From NCBI RefSeq assembly GCF_001544795.2, contig NZ_FCOI02000048.1:1-43557 (forward strand): 43,557 nt of DNA, read 5' to 3'. The notes under the pieces are model-generated. The model worked only from the letters and a program-made list of their open reading frames with translations, was not told the DNA's origin and did no database searches. Position 1 is the first letter of the stretch, and each line of letters opens with the position of its first letter. Below are positions 16,860-25,307 of this stretch, in pieces. A program made the translations under genes and the position numbers. Origin of the DNA: Caballeronia temeraria (lineage in GTDB: Bacteria > Pseudomonadota > Gammaproteobacteria > Burkholderiales > Burkholderiaceae).

Positions 16860-18032
16860 ATGCGAGCACTGTACTGGAACGGGGTGAACGACCTGCGCGT
16901 CGGGACTGTGAAAGACCCTGAGATCATCAATCCCCGCGACGCCATTCTGCGCGTCAGTCTGTCGACGACCTGCGGCTCGGATCTTCACTTCATCGACGGC
17001 TACATTCCGACGATGAAGTCCGGCGATGTCATCGGTCACGAGTTCATGGGCGTGATCGAGGAGATCGGCCCCGAGGTGAAGCGCCTCGCGAAAGGCGACC
17101 GCGTCGTGGTTCCTTCATTCATCGTTTGCGGGCAATGCTGGTATTGCCAGCATTCCCTCTACTCGTTGTGCGACAACACGCACCCGAAGCCCGAACTACA
17201 GGCACCGCTTCTGGGCGGGCATACGACGGCAGGCATCTACGGCTACACCCACGCGTTCGGCGGCTATGCGGGCGCACATGCGCAATACGTGCGCGTACCG
17301 TTTGCCGACAACGACTGCTTCAAGGTCCCTGACGGCGTGGCGGACGATACGGCGCTGTTCCTTTCAGACGCGGCGCCGACCGGCTACATGGGCGCCGACT
17401 TCTGCAACATCCAGCCGGGCGATACGGTCGCGGTCTGGGGCTGCGGCGGCGTCGGTCTGATGGCGCAGCAAAGCGCGCGGCTGATGGGCGCGGAGCGAGT
17501 CATCGCGATCGACCGCTTCCCCGAGCGCTTGCAGATGGCGCGCGAGCACGCCGGCTCGGAGACGATCGACTATACGGCGGTCGACAGCGTCCTCGAAACG
17601 CTCAGGGAGATGACCGGCGGGCGGGGCCCGGACGCATGCATCGACGCGGTAGGGATGGAAGCGCACGGCACCGGGCCGCAATATGCGTATGACCGCGTCA
17701 AGCAGGCGCTGCGTCTGGAGACGGACCGCGGCCAGGCGCTGCGCGAAGCCGTGATGGCCTGCCGCAAAGGCGGCACGCTGTCGGTGCTCGGCGTCTACGG
17801 TTTGATCGACAAGTTCCCGATGGGCGCCATCATGAACAAGGGCATGACGGTGCGCAGCGCGCAGCAGCACGGGCAAGCCTATATGGATCGGCTGCTCTCG
17901 CACGCCCAGAAAGGCGAGCTGAACCCTGCTTACCTCGCCACTCACCGCTTCTCGCTGGAGGACGGGCCGCGCGGCTACGACATGTTCAAGCACAAGACCG
18001 GCGGCTGCGTGCGTGCCGTGTTCGCGCCGTAA
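16860..18032 (+). CDS. Zinc-dependent alcohol dehydrogenase (MDR family)
   Basis: Third zinc MDR dehydrogenase of the locus, 390 residues and closest in layout to the one at 12799-13968. Catalytic zinc ligands Cys38 (STTCGSDLHFIDGYIP) and His60-Glu61 (GHEFMG), structural cysteines 90, 93, 96 and 104 (CGQCWYCQHSLYSLC), nucleotide motif WGCGGVGLMAQQSA and AIDRFPERLQ. The ATG at 16860 is set five bases after AAGGAGAG; a GTG at 16854 lies inside that site. It is followed after 43 bases by the Yellow/MRJP-like gene. The substrate is not known. Confidence 0.92.
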   Translation: MRALYWNGVNDLRVGTVKDPEIINPRDAILRVSLSTTCGSDLHFIDGYIPTMKSGDVIGHEFMGVIEEIGPEVKRLAKGDRVVVPSFIVCGQCWYCQHSLYSLCDNTHPKPELQAPLLGGHTTAGIYGYTHAFGGYAGAHAQYVRVPFADNDCFKVPDGVADDTALFLSDAAPTGYMGADFCNIQPGDTVAVWGCGGVGLMAQQSARLMGAERVIAIDRFPERLQMAREHAGSETIDYTAVDSVLETLREMTGGRGPDACIDAVGMEAHGTGPQYAYDRVKQALRLETDRGQALREAVMACRKGGTLSVLGVYGLIDKFPMGAIMNKGMTVRSAQQHGQAYMDRLLSHAQKGELNPAYLATHRFSLEDGPRGYDMFKHKTGGCVRAVFAP

Positions 18033-18075
18033 ATTCGCCGTGCATCCCGAGTGCCGCCATGCAAAGGAAACGACC

Positions 18076-19194
18076 ATGATCCGAATCACAGCCGCGTCCG
18101 CCATCGTGGCGATAACGCTTCTCGCCAATGCGTCCATCGCACAGCAGCACGCGGGGCCTTCATCCGATACGCCACAATTGCAGCAGGTCGCGCAATTCGA
18201 GCACCAGGTTACAGGCGTGACCGTTTCGAAGGATGGGCGCATCTTCGTCAATTTCCCGCGCTGGACGGAAGATGCGCCGATCTCGGTCGCCGAAGTGACT
18301 CGCGACGGCCAGATCAAACCTTACCCGGACGAGGGGTGGAATTCATGGCGCAACGAGATATCCGCTGAAGATCATTTCGTGTGCGTCCAGAGCGTCGTGA
18401 CCGATGCACACGGCAACCTCTGGGTCGTCGATCCGGCCGCGCCAGCCACAGCATCGCTGGTGTCGCGTGGGCCCAAGCTGGTGAAAATCGACCTTAAGGC
18501 GAACAAGGTAGCGCAGGTTATCCGTTTCGACGAGACAGTCGCACCTCAGGGAAGCTATCTCAACGATGTGCGGTTTTCGCCGGATGGACGGTATGCCTAT
18601 CTGACCGATGCCGGGGCCGAGGGAGCGCTCGTCGTCGTGGACCTGCAGACGGACAAATCCAGACGCGTGCTCAGCGGCCATCCGAGCACGCAGCCGGAAA
18701 AGGACGTGGTGGTCAAGATCGATGGGCGCCCGCTGCGCCGACCGGACGGCCGCGGCGTCGAATTTGCCGCCGACAGCCTCGCGCTCTCGCCCGATGGCCG
18801 CACGCTCTACTGGAAAGCGCTGACCGGTCGCACGCTCTATCGCATTGCAACGAGCGCATTGCAGGACCCGCGTCTGCCGGAGAAGGACCTCCAAGCGCGC
18901 GTGGAGCGCGTCGCCAAGACGGAGCCGACGGACGGTCTCTGGATCGACGAGCGCGGGCGGCTCTATCTGAGCGCGATCGAGCAGGATGCAGTCAAAGTCC
19001 GCGACGGCGATCGCGTCACGACCCTCGTACAGGACAAGCGGCTGCGCTGGCCCGATACGTTCTCGGAAGGACCCGACGGCACCCTCTACGTCACGAGTTC
19101 CCACATCCAGGACATGAGCTGGTTCAAGCCCGAGAACGGCCCGCGGCTCGAGACGCAGTTGTGGCGCATCGAGGGAACCGGGGCGCGGCAGTGA
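18076..19194 (+). CDS. Secreted Yellow/MRJP-like beta-propeller protein
   Basis: Product of 372 residues with a Sec signal peptide (MIRITAASAIVAITLLANAS, cut after IAQ), so periplasmic. The mature part resembles the major royal jelly protein/Yellow (L-dopachrome tautomerase-related) family: GVTVSKDGRIFVNFPRW, LWVVDPAAP, YLNDVRFSPDGRYAYLTDAG, DSLALSPDGRTLYWKALTGR and WPDTFSEGPDGTLYVTSSHI are repeated propeller blades. AAGGAA precedes the ATG. The biochemical function of bacterial members is not established. It probably belongs to the dehydrogenase run by position and strand. Confidence 0.85.
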   Translation: MIRITAASAIVAITLLANASIAQQHAGPSSDTPQLQQVAQFEHQVTGVTVSKDGRIFVNFPRWTEDAPISVAEVTRDGQIKPYPDEGWNSWRNEISAEDHFVCVQSVVTDAHGNLWVVDPAAPATASLVSRGPKLVKIDLKANKVAQVIRFDETVAPQGSYLNDVRFSPDGRYAYLTDAGAEGALVVVDLQTDKSRRVLSGHPSTQPEKDVVVKIDGRPLRRPDGRGVEFAADSLALSPDGRTLYWKALTGRTLYRIATSALQDPRLPEKDLQARVERVAKTEPTDGLWIDERGRLYLSAIEQDAVKVRDGDRVTTLVQDKRLRWPDTFSEGPDGTLYVTSSHIQDMSWFKPENGPRLETQLWRIEGTGARQ

Positions 19195-19251
19195 CGCGCG
19201 GGACGGAAATGCCGACGACAGGAGGCCGTGTTGATCATCGGAGGCGTCTGA

Positions 19252-19731
19252 TTGCTGATCGTCGGTGTATTGCTCGTTTTGATGGCGGTCGGACGCAAGA
19301 ACGTCGAGCGATTGCCCATAACCGGTGCGATGCTCTACCTCGTCGTCGGCTTTGTGCTCGGCCCCGCGAGCATCGGCCTGCTGATGATCGACCTGGAAAG
19401 CCACATCCGTCTGCTGCGCACGCTGACCGAAGTGGGCCTCGCGACGGGCCCTGCGCTCCTTCTCGCCTCGACGCTCGGGCCGACCGACCCGGTGCTCGCG
19501 AACGAACTGCGCGTGAAGTAAGCAGGCGACGAGGAGCCGCTGCGGTTCGCGCTGTCATCGGAAGGCGGAATCGATGACGGCGCCGCCGTTCCGATGATCT
19601 ACATCGCGCTCGCCCTGTGCGGCGTTCCGAGTATCGGCATCGGGTGGACGTTGAGGACGCCGATCGTCGTGTCCGTCACGAAGCTGCGCACACGCAACTA
19701 TCACGCAAGGCCGCCGAACGAGGTGCTCTAG
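19252..19731 (+). pseudogene. Broken cation/proton antiporter (CPA1-type)
   Basis: A single frame reads like parts of a Na+(K+)/H+ exchanger: RLPITGAMLYLVVGFVLGPA, then LASTLGPTDPVLANELRVK, the ion-binding-site region around TDP, then after an in-frame TAA at 19519-19521, GDEEPLRFALSSEGGIDDGA and TPIVVSVTKLRTRNYHARP to TAG at 19729. About one or two membrane helices are missing between EVGLA and TGPALLLAS, and the protein ends far too early. The internal deletion, stop and truncation make it a pseudogene. The family call is from motif memory. Confidence 0.8.
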
Positions 19732-19857
19732 TCGGTCGAGCATGGAGAACAAAAGGAAGCGCCACCGACCCCGAACTCGCCCATGCCTATTTTCCAAATA
19801 ACCAGGGATATTGACCGGGTTACGCTCGTGTTTTCGTCACATCACGGTGAGCCGGAC

Positions 19858-20310
19858 ATGAACGTAGCCGAACGCCTTGCACGAGCGGGAATCGAACTGC
19901 CGGCGCCCATCTCCCCGCTCGGCTCCTATCGAACGGTGTCCATTTCGGGTAGTCATGTCTATGTTTCCGGTCTTGGGCCCTTCGAAAACGGCAAGCCACT
20001 CGTCGGCATCGTCGGCGGCGACATGTCTCTCGAAACGGCCCGGCATGCGGCGCATCTGACGATGCTCATGATCCTCGCGTGCGTCGATCAGGCATGCGGC
20101 CTGGACAACATCGACCGATGCAGCCGGCTGACGGTCTACGTGCGCGCCGAACAGTCGTTCACCCAACACCCGCAAGTGGCGAACGGCGCCAGCGACCTGT
20201 TGCTGACATTGTTCGGGCAAGACAGGCTTCCGGCGCGAAGCGCGCTGGGCGTGCATACGTTGCCGATGGGCATTCCGGTTGAAATCGACAGCATTTTCGA
20301 ATTGAAGTGA
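19858..20310 (+). CDS. RidA/YjgF family protein
   Basis: RidA-fold protein of about 150 residues; members hydrolyse reactive enamine/imine intermediates or act as pathway-specific deaminases. Typical text: PLGSYRTVSISGSHVYVSGL near residue 20, GGDMSLETARHAAHLTMLMI, SRLTVYVRAEQSF, and the C-terminal PVEIDSIFELK. The conserved Arg of the RidA active site (R-x-A-x-G) appears as ARSALGV near residue 128. I chose the ATG at 19858; an ATG at 19783 would add a poor N-terminus. It precedes, and may serve, the GntR/hydrolase/antiporter module. Confidence 0.88.
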   Translation: MNVAERLARAGIELPAPISPLGSYRTVSISGSHVYVSGLGPFENGKPLVGIVGGDMSLETARHAAHLTMLMILACVDQACGLDNIDRCSRLTVYVRAEQSFTQHPQVANGASDLLLTLFGQDRLPARSALGVHTLPMGIPVEIDSIFELK

Positions 20311-20366
20311 AAAATCGCGCGGCGGCTTCGTTGGCGAACGCGCCACGAATCCACCGAGCGATTTTT
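20310..20366. terminator. Terminator after the ridA-like gene
   Basis: A long stem AAAAATCGC (20310-20318)/GCGATTTTT (20358-20366) encloses an inner hairpin (TGGCG-aacg-CGCCA region). The T-run on the right and A-run on the left would let it terminate on both strands. It starts at the last base of the RidA-like stop codon. Confidence 0.65.
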
Positions 20367-20416
20367 GCCGTCCGGTAATTCTGGCGACGCGCAACCCTTT
20401 GATAAGCTTCCCGTCC

Positions 20417-21199
20417 ATGCACGCTACCAAGCTCAACGTTATGGCCGACGCAAGCCTTGTCGAAGCGCAAGACGCTGCGCTGTCGCGCGCGGATCACGTG
20501 TATTACACCCTGCGCGAGGAAATATTCGACATGCGTCTTCTGTCGGGTGACCGCCTGACCGAAGGCGCCATTGCGAAGCGCTTCGGCGTATCGCGTACGC
20601 CCGCGCGCGAAGCGCTGCAACGCCTGCAAAGCGATGGCCTGATGCAAGGCTACGTGCGCGGCGGCTGGGAAGTGGTGTCCATCGACAACAAGCGTTTCGA
20701 CGACCTCTACGAGATGCGTCAGATGATCGAAGTCTTCGCCGTGCGCAAGCTCTGCAATGGCGAAGTGCCGCAAGGCGATCTTCACTTGCTGCTCGATGCG
20801 CTCGATCGCGTCTGGCTGGTCGGCCGTGCGCGCCGGGTCGTCGATGGCCGGAAGCTCGTCGAACTGGACGAATCGCTGCATCATGCGCTGGTCGCAGCCG
20901 CTGGCAACGATGAGCTCACGGCGACCATGCAACGCGTCACCGACCGTATCCGCGTGGTGCGGCGGCTCGACCTCGTGAAGGGCGACGGCATAGCGGAAAC
21001 GTACGAAGAGCATGTCGCCATTCTCGATGCCATTCGTCGCGGCGACGGCGCATCCGGCGTCGAACTGGTGTCGCGTCATATCAGCGGCAGCCAGGCGAGC
21101 GTACGCGGCCTCACGATGCAACGCGTGCTCGCCGCCCGCACCGAAGCGGGGCGTTCGGCGGTCGCCCACGCACCGGCACGACCGCGCCGCACCATCTGA
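20417..21199 (+). CDS. GntR-family regulator (FCD type)
   Basis: DNA-binding regulator of about 260 residues: an N-terminal winged helix (YYTLREEIFDMRLLSGDRL, then GAIAKRFGVSRTPAREALQR and GYVRGGWEV) and a C-terminal FadR/FCD ligand domain (LYEMRQMIEVFAVRKL, DESLHHALVAAAGNDEL, EEHVAILDAIRRGD with metal-binding histidines). Alternative starts at TTG 20399 or ATG 20441 cannot be excluded, since none has a good ribosome site. It stands immediately before the hydrolase and antiporter genes, where the perfect palindrome TTGTATACAA (21314-21323) is the likely operator. Confidence 0.9.
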   Translation: MHATKLNVMADASLVEAQDAALSRADHVYYTLREEIFDMRLLSGDRLTEGAIAKRFGVSRTPAREALQRLQSDGLMQGYVRGGWEVVSIDNKRFDDLYEMRQMIEVFAVRKLCNGEVPQGDLHLLLDALDRVWLVGRARRVVDGRKLVELDESLHHALVAAAGNDELTATMQRVTDRIRVVRRLDLVKGDGIAETYEEHVAILDAIRRGDGASGVELVSRHISGSQASVRGLTMQRVLAARTEAGRSAVAHAPARPRRTI

Positions 21200-21313
21200 C
21201 GGCATCGACCCGCGTCGTTCCAACACACCGTAAGCGCCGCGCTAAGGCTTAGCCAGCAAGCCCCTATAGGGTTTTCACCAACGCCTGGCACGGAACTCGC
21301 ATTGACGCTTTCG

Positions 21314-21323
21314 TTGTATACAA
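21314..21323. promoter_or_regulatory. GntR operator candidate TTGTATACAA
   Basis: A perfect 10-bp palindrome directly upstream of, and touching, the AAGGAAA ribosome site of the hydrolase gene. FCD-type GntR proteins commonly bind short TTGTA/TACAA-like dyads. Binding here would block transcription or translation initiation of the downstream genes. Confidence 0.55.
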
Positions 21324-21333
21324 GGAAACGTCG

Positions 21334-22953
21334 ATGTCTCTGGAAGTCTTCGCAGCACTCAATCCCACACGCGGCTCGCGCGGCATGGCCGTCGCGCCAC
21401 ATGCGCTTGCATCGCAAAGTGCGCTCGCGGTTCTTCGCGAAGGCGGCAATGCCGTCGAAGCGATGATCGCGGCTGCCGCAACCATCGCGGTGGTTTATCC
21501 GCACATGAACAGCATCGGCGGAGACGGCTTCTGGCTGATCTCGCGTCCGGGCCATGCGCCCATCGGCATCGAGGCGTGCGGCGCGGCCGCGATGCGCGCC
21601 GACATCGGCACCTATCGCGCGCTCGGTTTCGACGCCATTCCCGCACGCGGCCCGCTCGCGGCCAATACCGTCGCAGGCACCGTCTCCGGCTGGGACTTCG
21701 CGCATCGCGTGTCGAAGAACACACTCGGCGGCCGCTTACCCCTTGCGCGTCTGCTGGAAGACGCTATCCACTACGCGAAGGCAGGCATTCCCGTCACGCG
21801 CAGTCAGTCCAACTGCATCTCGGGTAAGCGCGGCGAACTCGAAAACGCGCCGGGCTTCGCGCAAACCTTCTTGCCCGATGGCCGCGTGCCGCGCACCGGC
21901 GAGCGCTTCGTCAACGCGCGTCTCGCCGCCACGCTTCAACAACTCGCCGATGCAGGACTAGACGACTTCTATCGCGGCGATCTTGCGCGAAGCATCGCGC
22001 ACGACCTGTCGTCGCTCGAAACGCTCATCACCCTCGCCGACCTCGAACGGCACACGGCTCGCGAACGTACGCCGCTCGCGCTCACGCATACGCTGGGCAC
22101 CGTCTACAACATGCCGCCGCCGACGCAAGGTCTCGTGTCCCTGCTGATCCTCGGCGTGCTCGACCGCGTGCTGACCGACGACATGGACCCGCTCGGCCCC
22201 GAGTTCGTGCATGCATGCGTCGAAGCCACGAAGCTAGCCTTCAAGGTGCGCGACGAACATGTGACCGATCCGGACCACATGCGCATCGATCCCGTCACGC
22301 AACTCGATCCCGCCGCGCTCGACGCGATGGCGCAGCACGTTTCGACGTCGCGCGCCGCCCCCTGGGGCCGTGGCCGCGGTCCCGGCGATACAGTCTGGAT
22401 GGGTGTCATCGATGGCGATGGCGTCGCCGTCAGTTTCATCCAGAGCATCTATCACGAGTTCGGCAGCGGCATCGTCTTGCCGCAGTCGGGCATCAACTGG
22501 CAGAACCGGGGTTGCAGCTTTTCGCTCGATCCGTCGTCGCTCAATCCGCTGATGCCGGGCCGCCGTCCGTTTCACACGCTCAATCCCGCGCTCGCCCATT
22601 TCGCCGACGGCCGCACGATGGTCTACGGCAACATGGGCGGCGACGGCCAGCCGCAATCGCAGAGCGCGGTGTTCTCACGCATCGCACGATTCGGCTGGAA
22701 TCCCCAGGCCGCGATCGATGCGCCGCGCTGGCTGCTCGGCCGTACCTGGGGCCAGTCGACCGACTCGCTCAAGCTGGAAGCGCGCTTTCCCGCCGAAACC
22801 ATCGACGCATTGCGCGCGCTCGGTCACGACGTCGAAGTGCTCGCCGCCTACGACGAAGCGATGGGGCACGCTGGCGCAATAGTTCGGTATCCAGACGGGT
22901 TATTCGAAGCCGGTCACGATCCGCGCAGCGACGGTTCAGCCGCCGGCTGGTAA
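21334..22953 (+). CDS. hpxW: Gamma-glutamyltransferase-fold hydrolase, probably oxamate amidohydrolase (HpxW-like)
   Basis: Ntn-hydrolase of the gamma-glutamyltransferase superfamily, 539 residues, cleaving itself into two chains. N-terminal blocks are HALASQSALAVLREGGNAVE and NSIGGDGFWLI; the nucleophile region reads GPGDTVWMGVIDGDG, with Thr353 as the expected new N-terminus, then VAVSFIQSIYHEFGSG. True transferases usually have TTH here, so TVW marks a divergent subgroup. There is no signal peptide, unlike periplasmic GGT. HpxW of Klebsiella purine catabolism is a GGT-fold oxamate amidohydrolase, and the gene after this one is an oxalate/formate-type antiporter, so oxamate to oxalate plus ammonia is my best guess. 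It could instead act on another amide. Confidence 0.7.
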   Translation: MSLEVFAALNPTRGSRGMAVAPHALASQSALAVLREGGNAVEAMIAAAATIAVVYPHMNSIGGDGFWLISRPGHAPIGIEACGAAAMRADIGTYRALGFDAIPARGPLAANTVAGTVSGWDFAHRVSKNTLGGRLPLARLLEDAIHYAKAGIPVTRSQSNCISGKRGELENAPGFAQTFLPDGRVPRTGERFVNARLAATLQQLADAGLDDFYRGDLARSIAHDLSSLETLITLADLERHTARERTPLALTHTLGTVYNMPPPTQGLVSLLILGVLDRVLTDDMDPLGPEFVHACVEATKLAFKVRDEHVTDPDHMRIDPVTQLDPAALDAMAQHVSTSRAAPWGRGRGPGDTVWMGVIDGDGVAVSFIQSIYHEFGSGIVLPQSGINWQNRGCSFSLDPSSLNPLMPGRRPFHTLNPALAHFADGRTMVYGNMGGDGQPQSQSAVFSRIARFGWNPQAAIDAPRWLLGRTWGQSTDSLKLEARFPAETIDALRALGHDVEVLAAYDEAMGHAGAIVRYPDGLFEAGHDPRSDGSAAGW

Positions 22954-23052
22954 CACCTGAAACGCTATAGCTTCAAAGCCATCCGGTTCCGCGCTCGTCG
23001 GACCGGAGGGCACTATTGATCTTTTTTATCCGCAACACAACGGGGAACGCCT

Positions 23053-24345
23053 ATGAACTCACGCATCCAGACACTGCACGACGATGCAGCCGCGCCCGCG
23101 ATCGCCGCTCACAACCGCTGGCTGCAACTCGGTCTCGGCCTGCTCTGTATGATGTCGATTTCGAGCCCGCAATACGTGTGGACGCTGCTGACGAAACCGC
23201 TGTCGGCAAAGCTCGGCGTGCCGCTGCCCGAGTTGCAGATCACGTTCTCGCTGCTCATCATCCTGCAGACGTTCTTCTCGCCGTTTCAGGGCAAGCTGAT
23301 CGACCGCTTCGGTCCGCGCCTGCTGATTTCACTCGGCACGGTCATGTCGGGCCTGAGTTGGGTGCTCTCGTCGATGGCCGCCAGCACATCGATGCTGTAT
23401 CTCACCTACGGTCTCGTGGGCGGGCTCGGCACGGGCATCGTGTATGTCGGCGTGGTCGGCCTGATGGTGCGCTGGTTCCCCGACCGGCGCGGCTTCGCAG
23501 CGGGCGCCGTCGCCGCGGGCTACGGCATGGGCGCAATCGTGACGACGTTCCCGATCTCGGCCTCGCTGGCGGCGCGCGGTCTCGATGCGACGTTGTGGAT
23601 CTACGGCATCGCGTTCGCGGTCGTGGGCTTCGTCGCATCGCAAGGTTTGCGTGTGCCGCGTGATGAAGCAGCGGCGAAGGCATCGGCGCAGGCGGCGGCG
23701 ATGGCGGCATCGAACGTGCCGAATCTGCGTCCTTCGCAAATGATGAAGTCGCCTCTGTTCTGGCTCATGTTCGCCATGATGACGATGATGTCCACCTCGG
23801 GCCTCATGGTCACATCGCAGATGGCGACCTTTGCGGCGGACTTCGGCATCACGAAGGTCGTTGTGTTCGGCATGGCCGCGCTTCCGCTCGCGCTGACCAT
23901 CGACCGCTTCACCAACGGACTCACGCGTCCGCTCTTCGGCTGGGTATCGGACACATTCGGGCGTGAAAACACGATGTTCTTCGCCTTCGCGCTCGAAGGC
24001 GCGGCGATGGCGCTGTGGCTCCTGACGCGCGACAACGCCGTCTTGTTTGTGCTGCTCTCGGGCGTCGTCTTCTTCGGCTGGGGCGAAATCTTCTCGCTCT
24101 TCCCGTCCACTTTGACAGATACCTTCGGCACGCGCCACGCCACCGAAAACTACGGCTGGCTGTATATCTCGCAGGGCATCGGTTCGATCTTCGGCGGTCC
24201 GCTCGCGGCGCTTTTGCATCAGCACGCGGGAAGCTGGGTGCCGGTGTTCAGCGTCGGGATCACGCTGGACATCGTGACGGCCGTGCTCGCGATGTTCGTG
24301 CTGAAGCCGATGCGCGCGAAGTTTCTGGAAAGAGCGGGCGCTTGA
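23053..24345 (+). CDS. MFS transporter of the oxalate/formate antiporter (OFA) family
   Basis: Inner-membrane MFS protein of 430 residues with twelve expected helices. OFA-family marks are the short first loop SISSPQYVWTLLTKPLSAKL, FSPFQGKLIDRFGPR and GGLGTGIVYVGVVGLMVRWF, PDRRGFAAGAVAAGYGMGA, and in the second half GWVSDTFGRENTMF and GWGEIFSLFPSTLTDTFG. Family members exchange oxalate, formate or related carboxylates. It follows the hydrolase by 99 bases on the same strand. Its stop faces the LysR gene with 21 bases between. Confidence 0.88.
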   Translation: MNSRIQTLHDDAAAPAIAAHNRWLQLGLGLLCMMSISSPQYVWTLLTKPLSAKLGVPLPELQITFSLLIILQTFFSPFQGKLIDRFGPRLLISLGTVMSGLSWVLSSMAASTSMLYLTYGLVGGLGTGIVYVGVVGLMVRWFPDRRGFAAGAVAAGYGMGAIVTTFPISASLAARGLDATLWIYGIAFAVVGFVASQGLRVPRDEAAAKASAQAAAMAASNVPNLRPSQMMKSPLFWLMFAMMTMMSTSGLMVTSQMATFAADFGITKVVVFGMAALPLALTIDRFTNGLTRPLFGWVSDTFGRENTMFFAFALEGAAMALWLLTRDNAVLFVLLSGVVFFGWGEIFSLFPSTLTDTFGTRHATENYGWLYISQGIGSIFGGPLAALLHQHAGSWVPVFSVGITLDIVTAVLAMFVLKPMRAKFLERAGA

Positions 24346-24366
24346 ATGCTCGAATCGTGTGCGGCG

Positions 24367-25218
24367 CTAAAGCCGGAACTGCTGCCGCAGCGCCGTTGCG
24401 AGCAGGTCGATCGCCTCGGTTGCGCGTCCGGTGTCATCGCGCAACAGCACCACCTCGTGATCGGCTACATGCGGAAGACCGTCGATCACCCGCATGTCCG
24501 CGGTGACTCTTGCCCGGTCGAGGAGCGTCACCGCGAGCCCTGATTCGACGCACGCCTTGATGACTTGCGTCGATCCGCTGTCGAGCACGACTCGCCACTT
24601 GCGTTCCGCGGCTTCCAGCGCATCCGTCATCGCCAATCGATAGGGACACGGCTCGGCATACAGCGCCAACGGAACCGGACGCGACGCGTCGAGCGCGAAC
24701 GTCGTACTGCCGACCCAGACGGGCGTGGTCAGCGTCAGAACGTTCGCCGATCTGCTTCGGTGCGCAGGCTGAACGAAGATCGCCACGTCTAGCTTGCCGC
24801 GCGCAATCTGATCCCGTAGCTTGAGGCTCGGCGCGGTTTTCACTTCGAGTACCACGTCGGGCCACCTCGTCGAGAAGTCAGGCAGGATGTCATGAATGAC
24901 GTGAGCGGCGTATTCATCGGGGATGCCGAGCACGACGCGGCCCGCCAGTCGTTTGCCCTTGATCTCGTCGATTATCCGGTCGTGAGCCGCCAGCAGTTCA
25001 CCCGTGCTCGCCAGTAGCCGTTTGCCCAGCACGGTCAACGTGACCGACTGATTGTCCCGCTCCAGCAATCTGCCGCCCGCAGCGGCTTCCAGACGCTGAA
25101 TGTGAAGGCTTACCGCCGCCGGACTTCGGTTGACGTACTCGGCCGCCGCCCGGAAGCGCCCCAGCCGCGCAATCGCGTGAAAGGTCCGCAGCAGTTCGAT
25201 GTCTAACACAGTGCTCAT
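24367..25218 (-). CDS. LysR-family transcriptional regulator
   Basis: LysR regulator of 283 residues: N-terminal helix-turn-helix LLRTFHAIARLGRFRAAAEY followed by NRSPAAVSLHIQRLEAAAGG and LLERDNQSVTLTVLGKRLL, then a periplasmic-binding-like effector domain (GRVVLGIPDEYAAHVIHDIL, KLDVAIFVQ, VIKACVESGLAVTLLDRA). It is divergent from the EamA transporter with 89 bases between, the classic layout in which the regulator controls its neighbour. The shared control region holds a direct repeat and a dyad (see 25254-25283). Confidence 0.93.
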   Translation of the reverse strand: MSTVLDIELLRTFHAIARLGRFRAAAEYVNRSPAAVSLHIQRLEAAAGGRLLERDNQSVTLTVLGKRLLASTGELLAAHDRIIDEIKGKRLAGRVVLGIPDEYAAHVIHDILPDFSTRWPDVVLEVKTAPSLKLRDQIARGKLDVAIFVQPAHRSRSANVLTLTTPVWVGSTTFALDASRPVPLALYAEPCPYRLAMTDALEAAERKWRVVLDSGSTQVIKACVESGLAVTLLDRARVTADMRVIDGLPHVADHEVVLLRDDTGRATEAIDLLATALRQQFRL

Positions 25219-25253
25219 CGTGTGATCCCGAGTGGTTTAGCCAGGCTGAACGA

Positions 25254-25283
25254 TCGAATCAGTATATTTTGATTTTCGAATCA
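25254..25283. promoter_or_regulatory. LysR-type control site between regulator and transporter
   Basis: TCGAATCA occurs twice (25254-25261 and 25276-25283), 22 bases apart, that is about two helical turns on the same face. Within it AATCA-8 nt-TGATT (25257-25274) is an interrupted dyad. The spacing and place fit a LysR binding site overlapping the divergent promoters. Confidence 0.45.
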
Positions 25284-25307
25284 ACGGCGGCGCGCTAACG
25301 TGGAAAC

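Noticed and set aside
22983..23006. CCGGTTCCG/CGGACCGG hairpin after the hydrolase gene
   Set aside because: Stem has a bulge and the T-run is about 20 bases away, so a terminator call was not safe.
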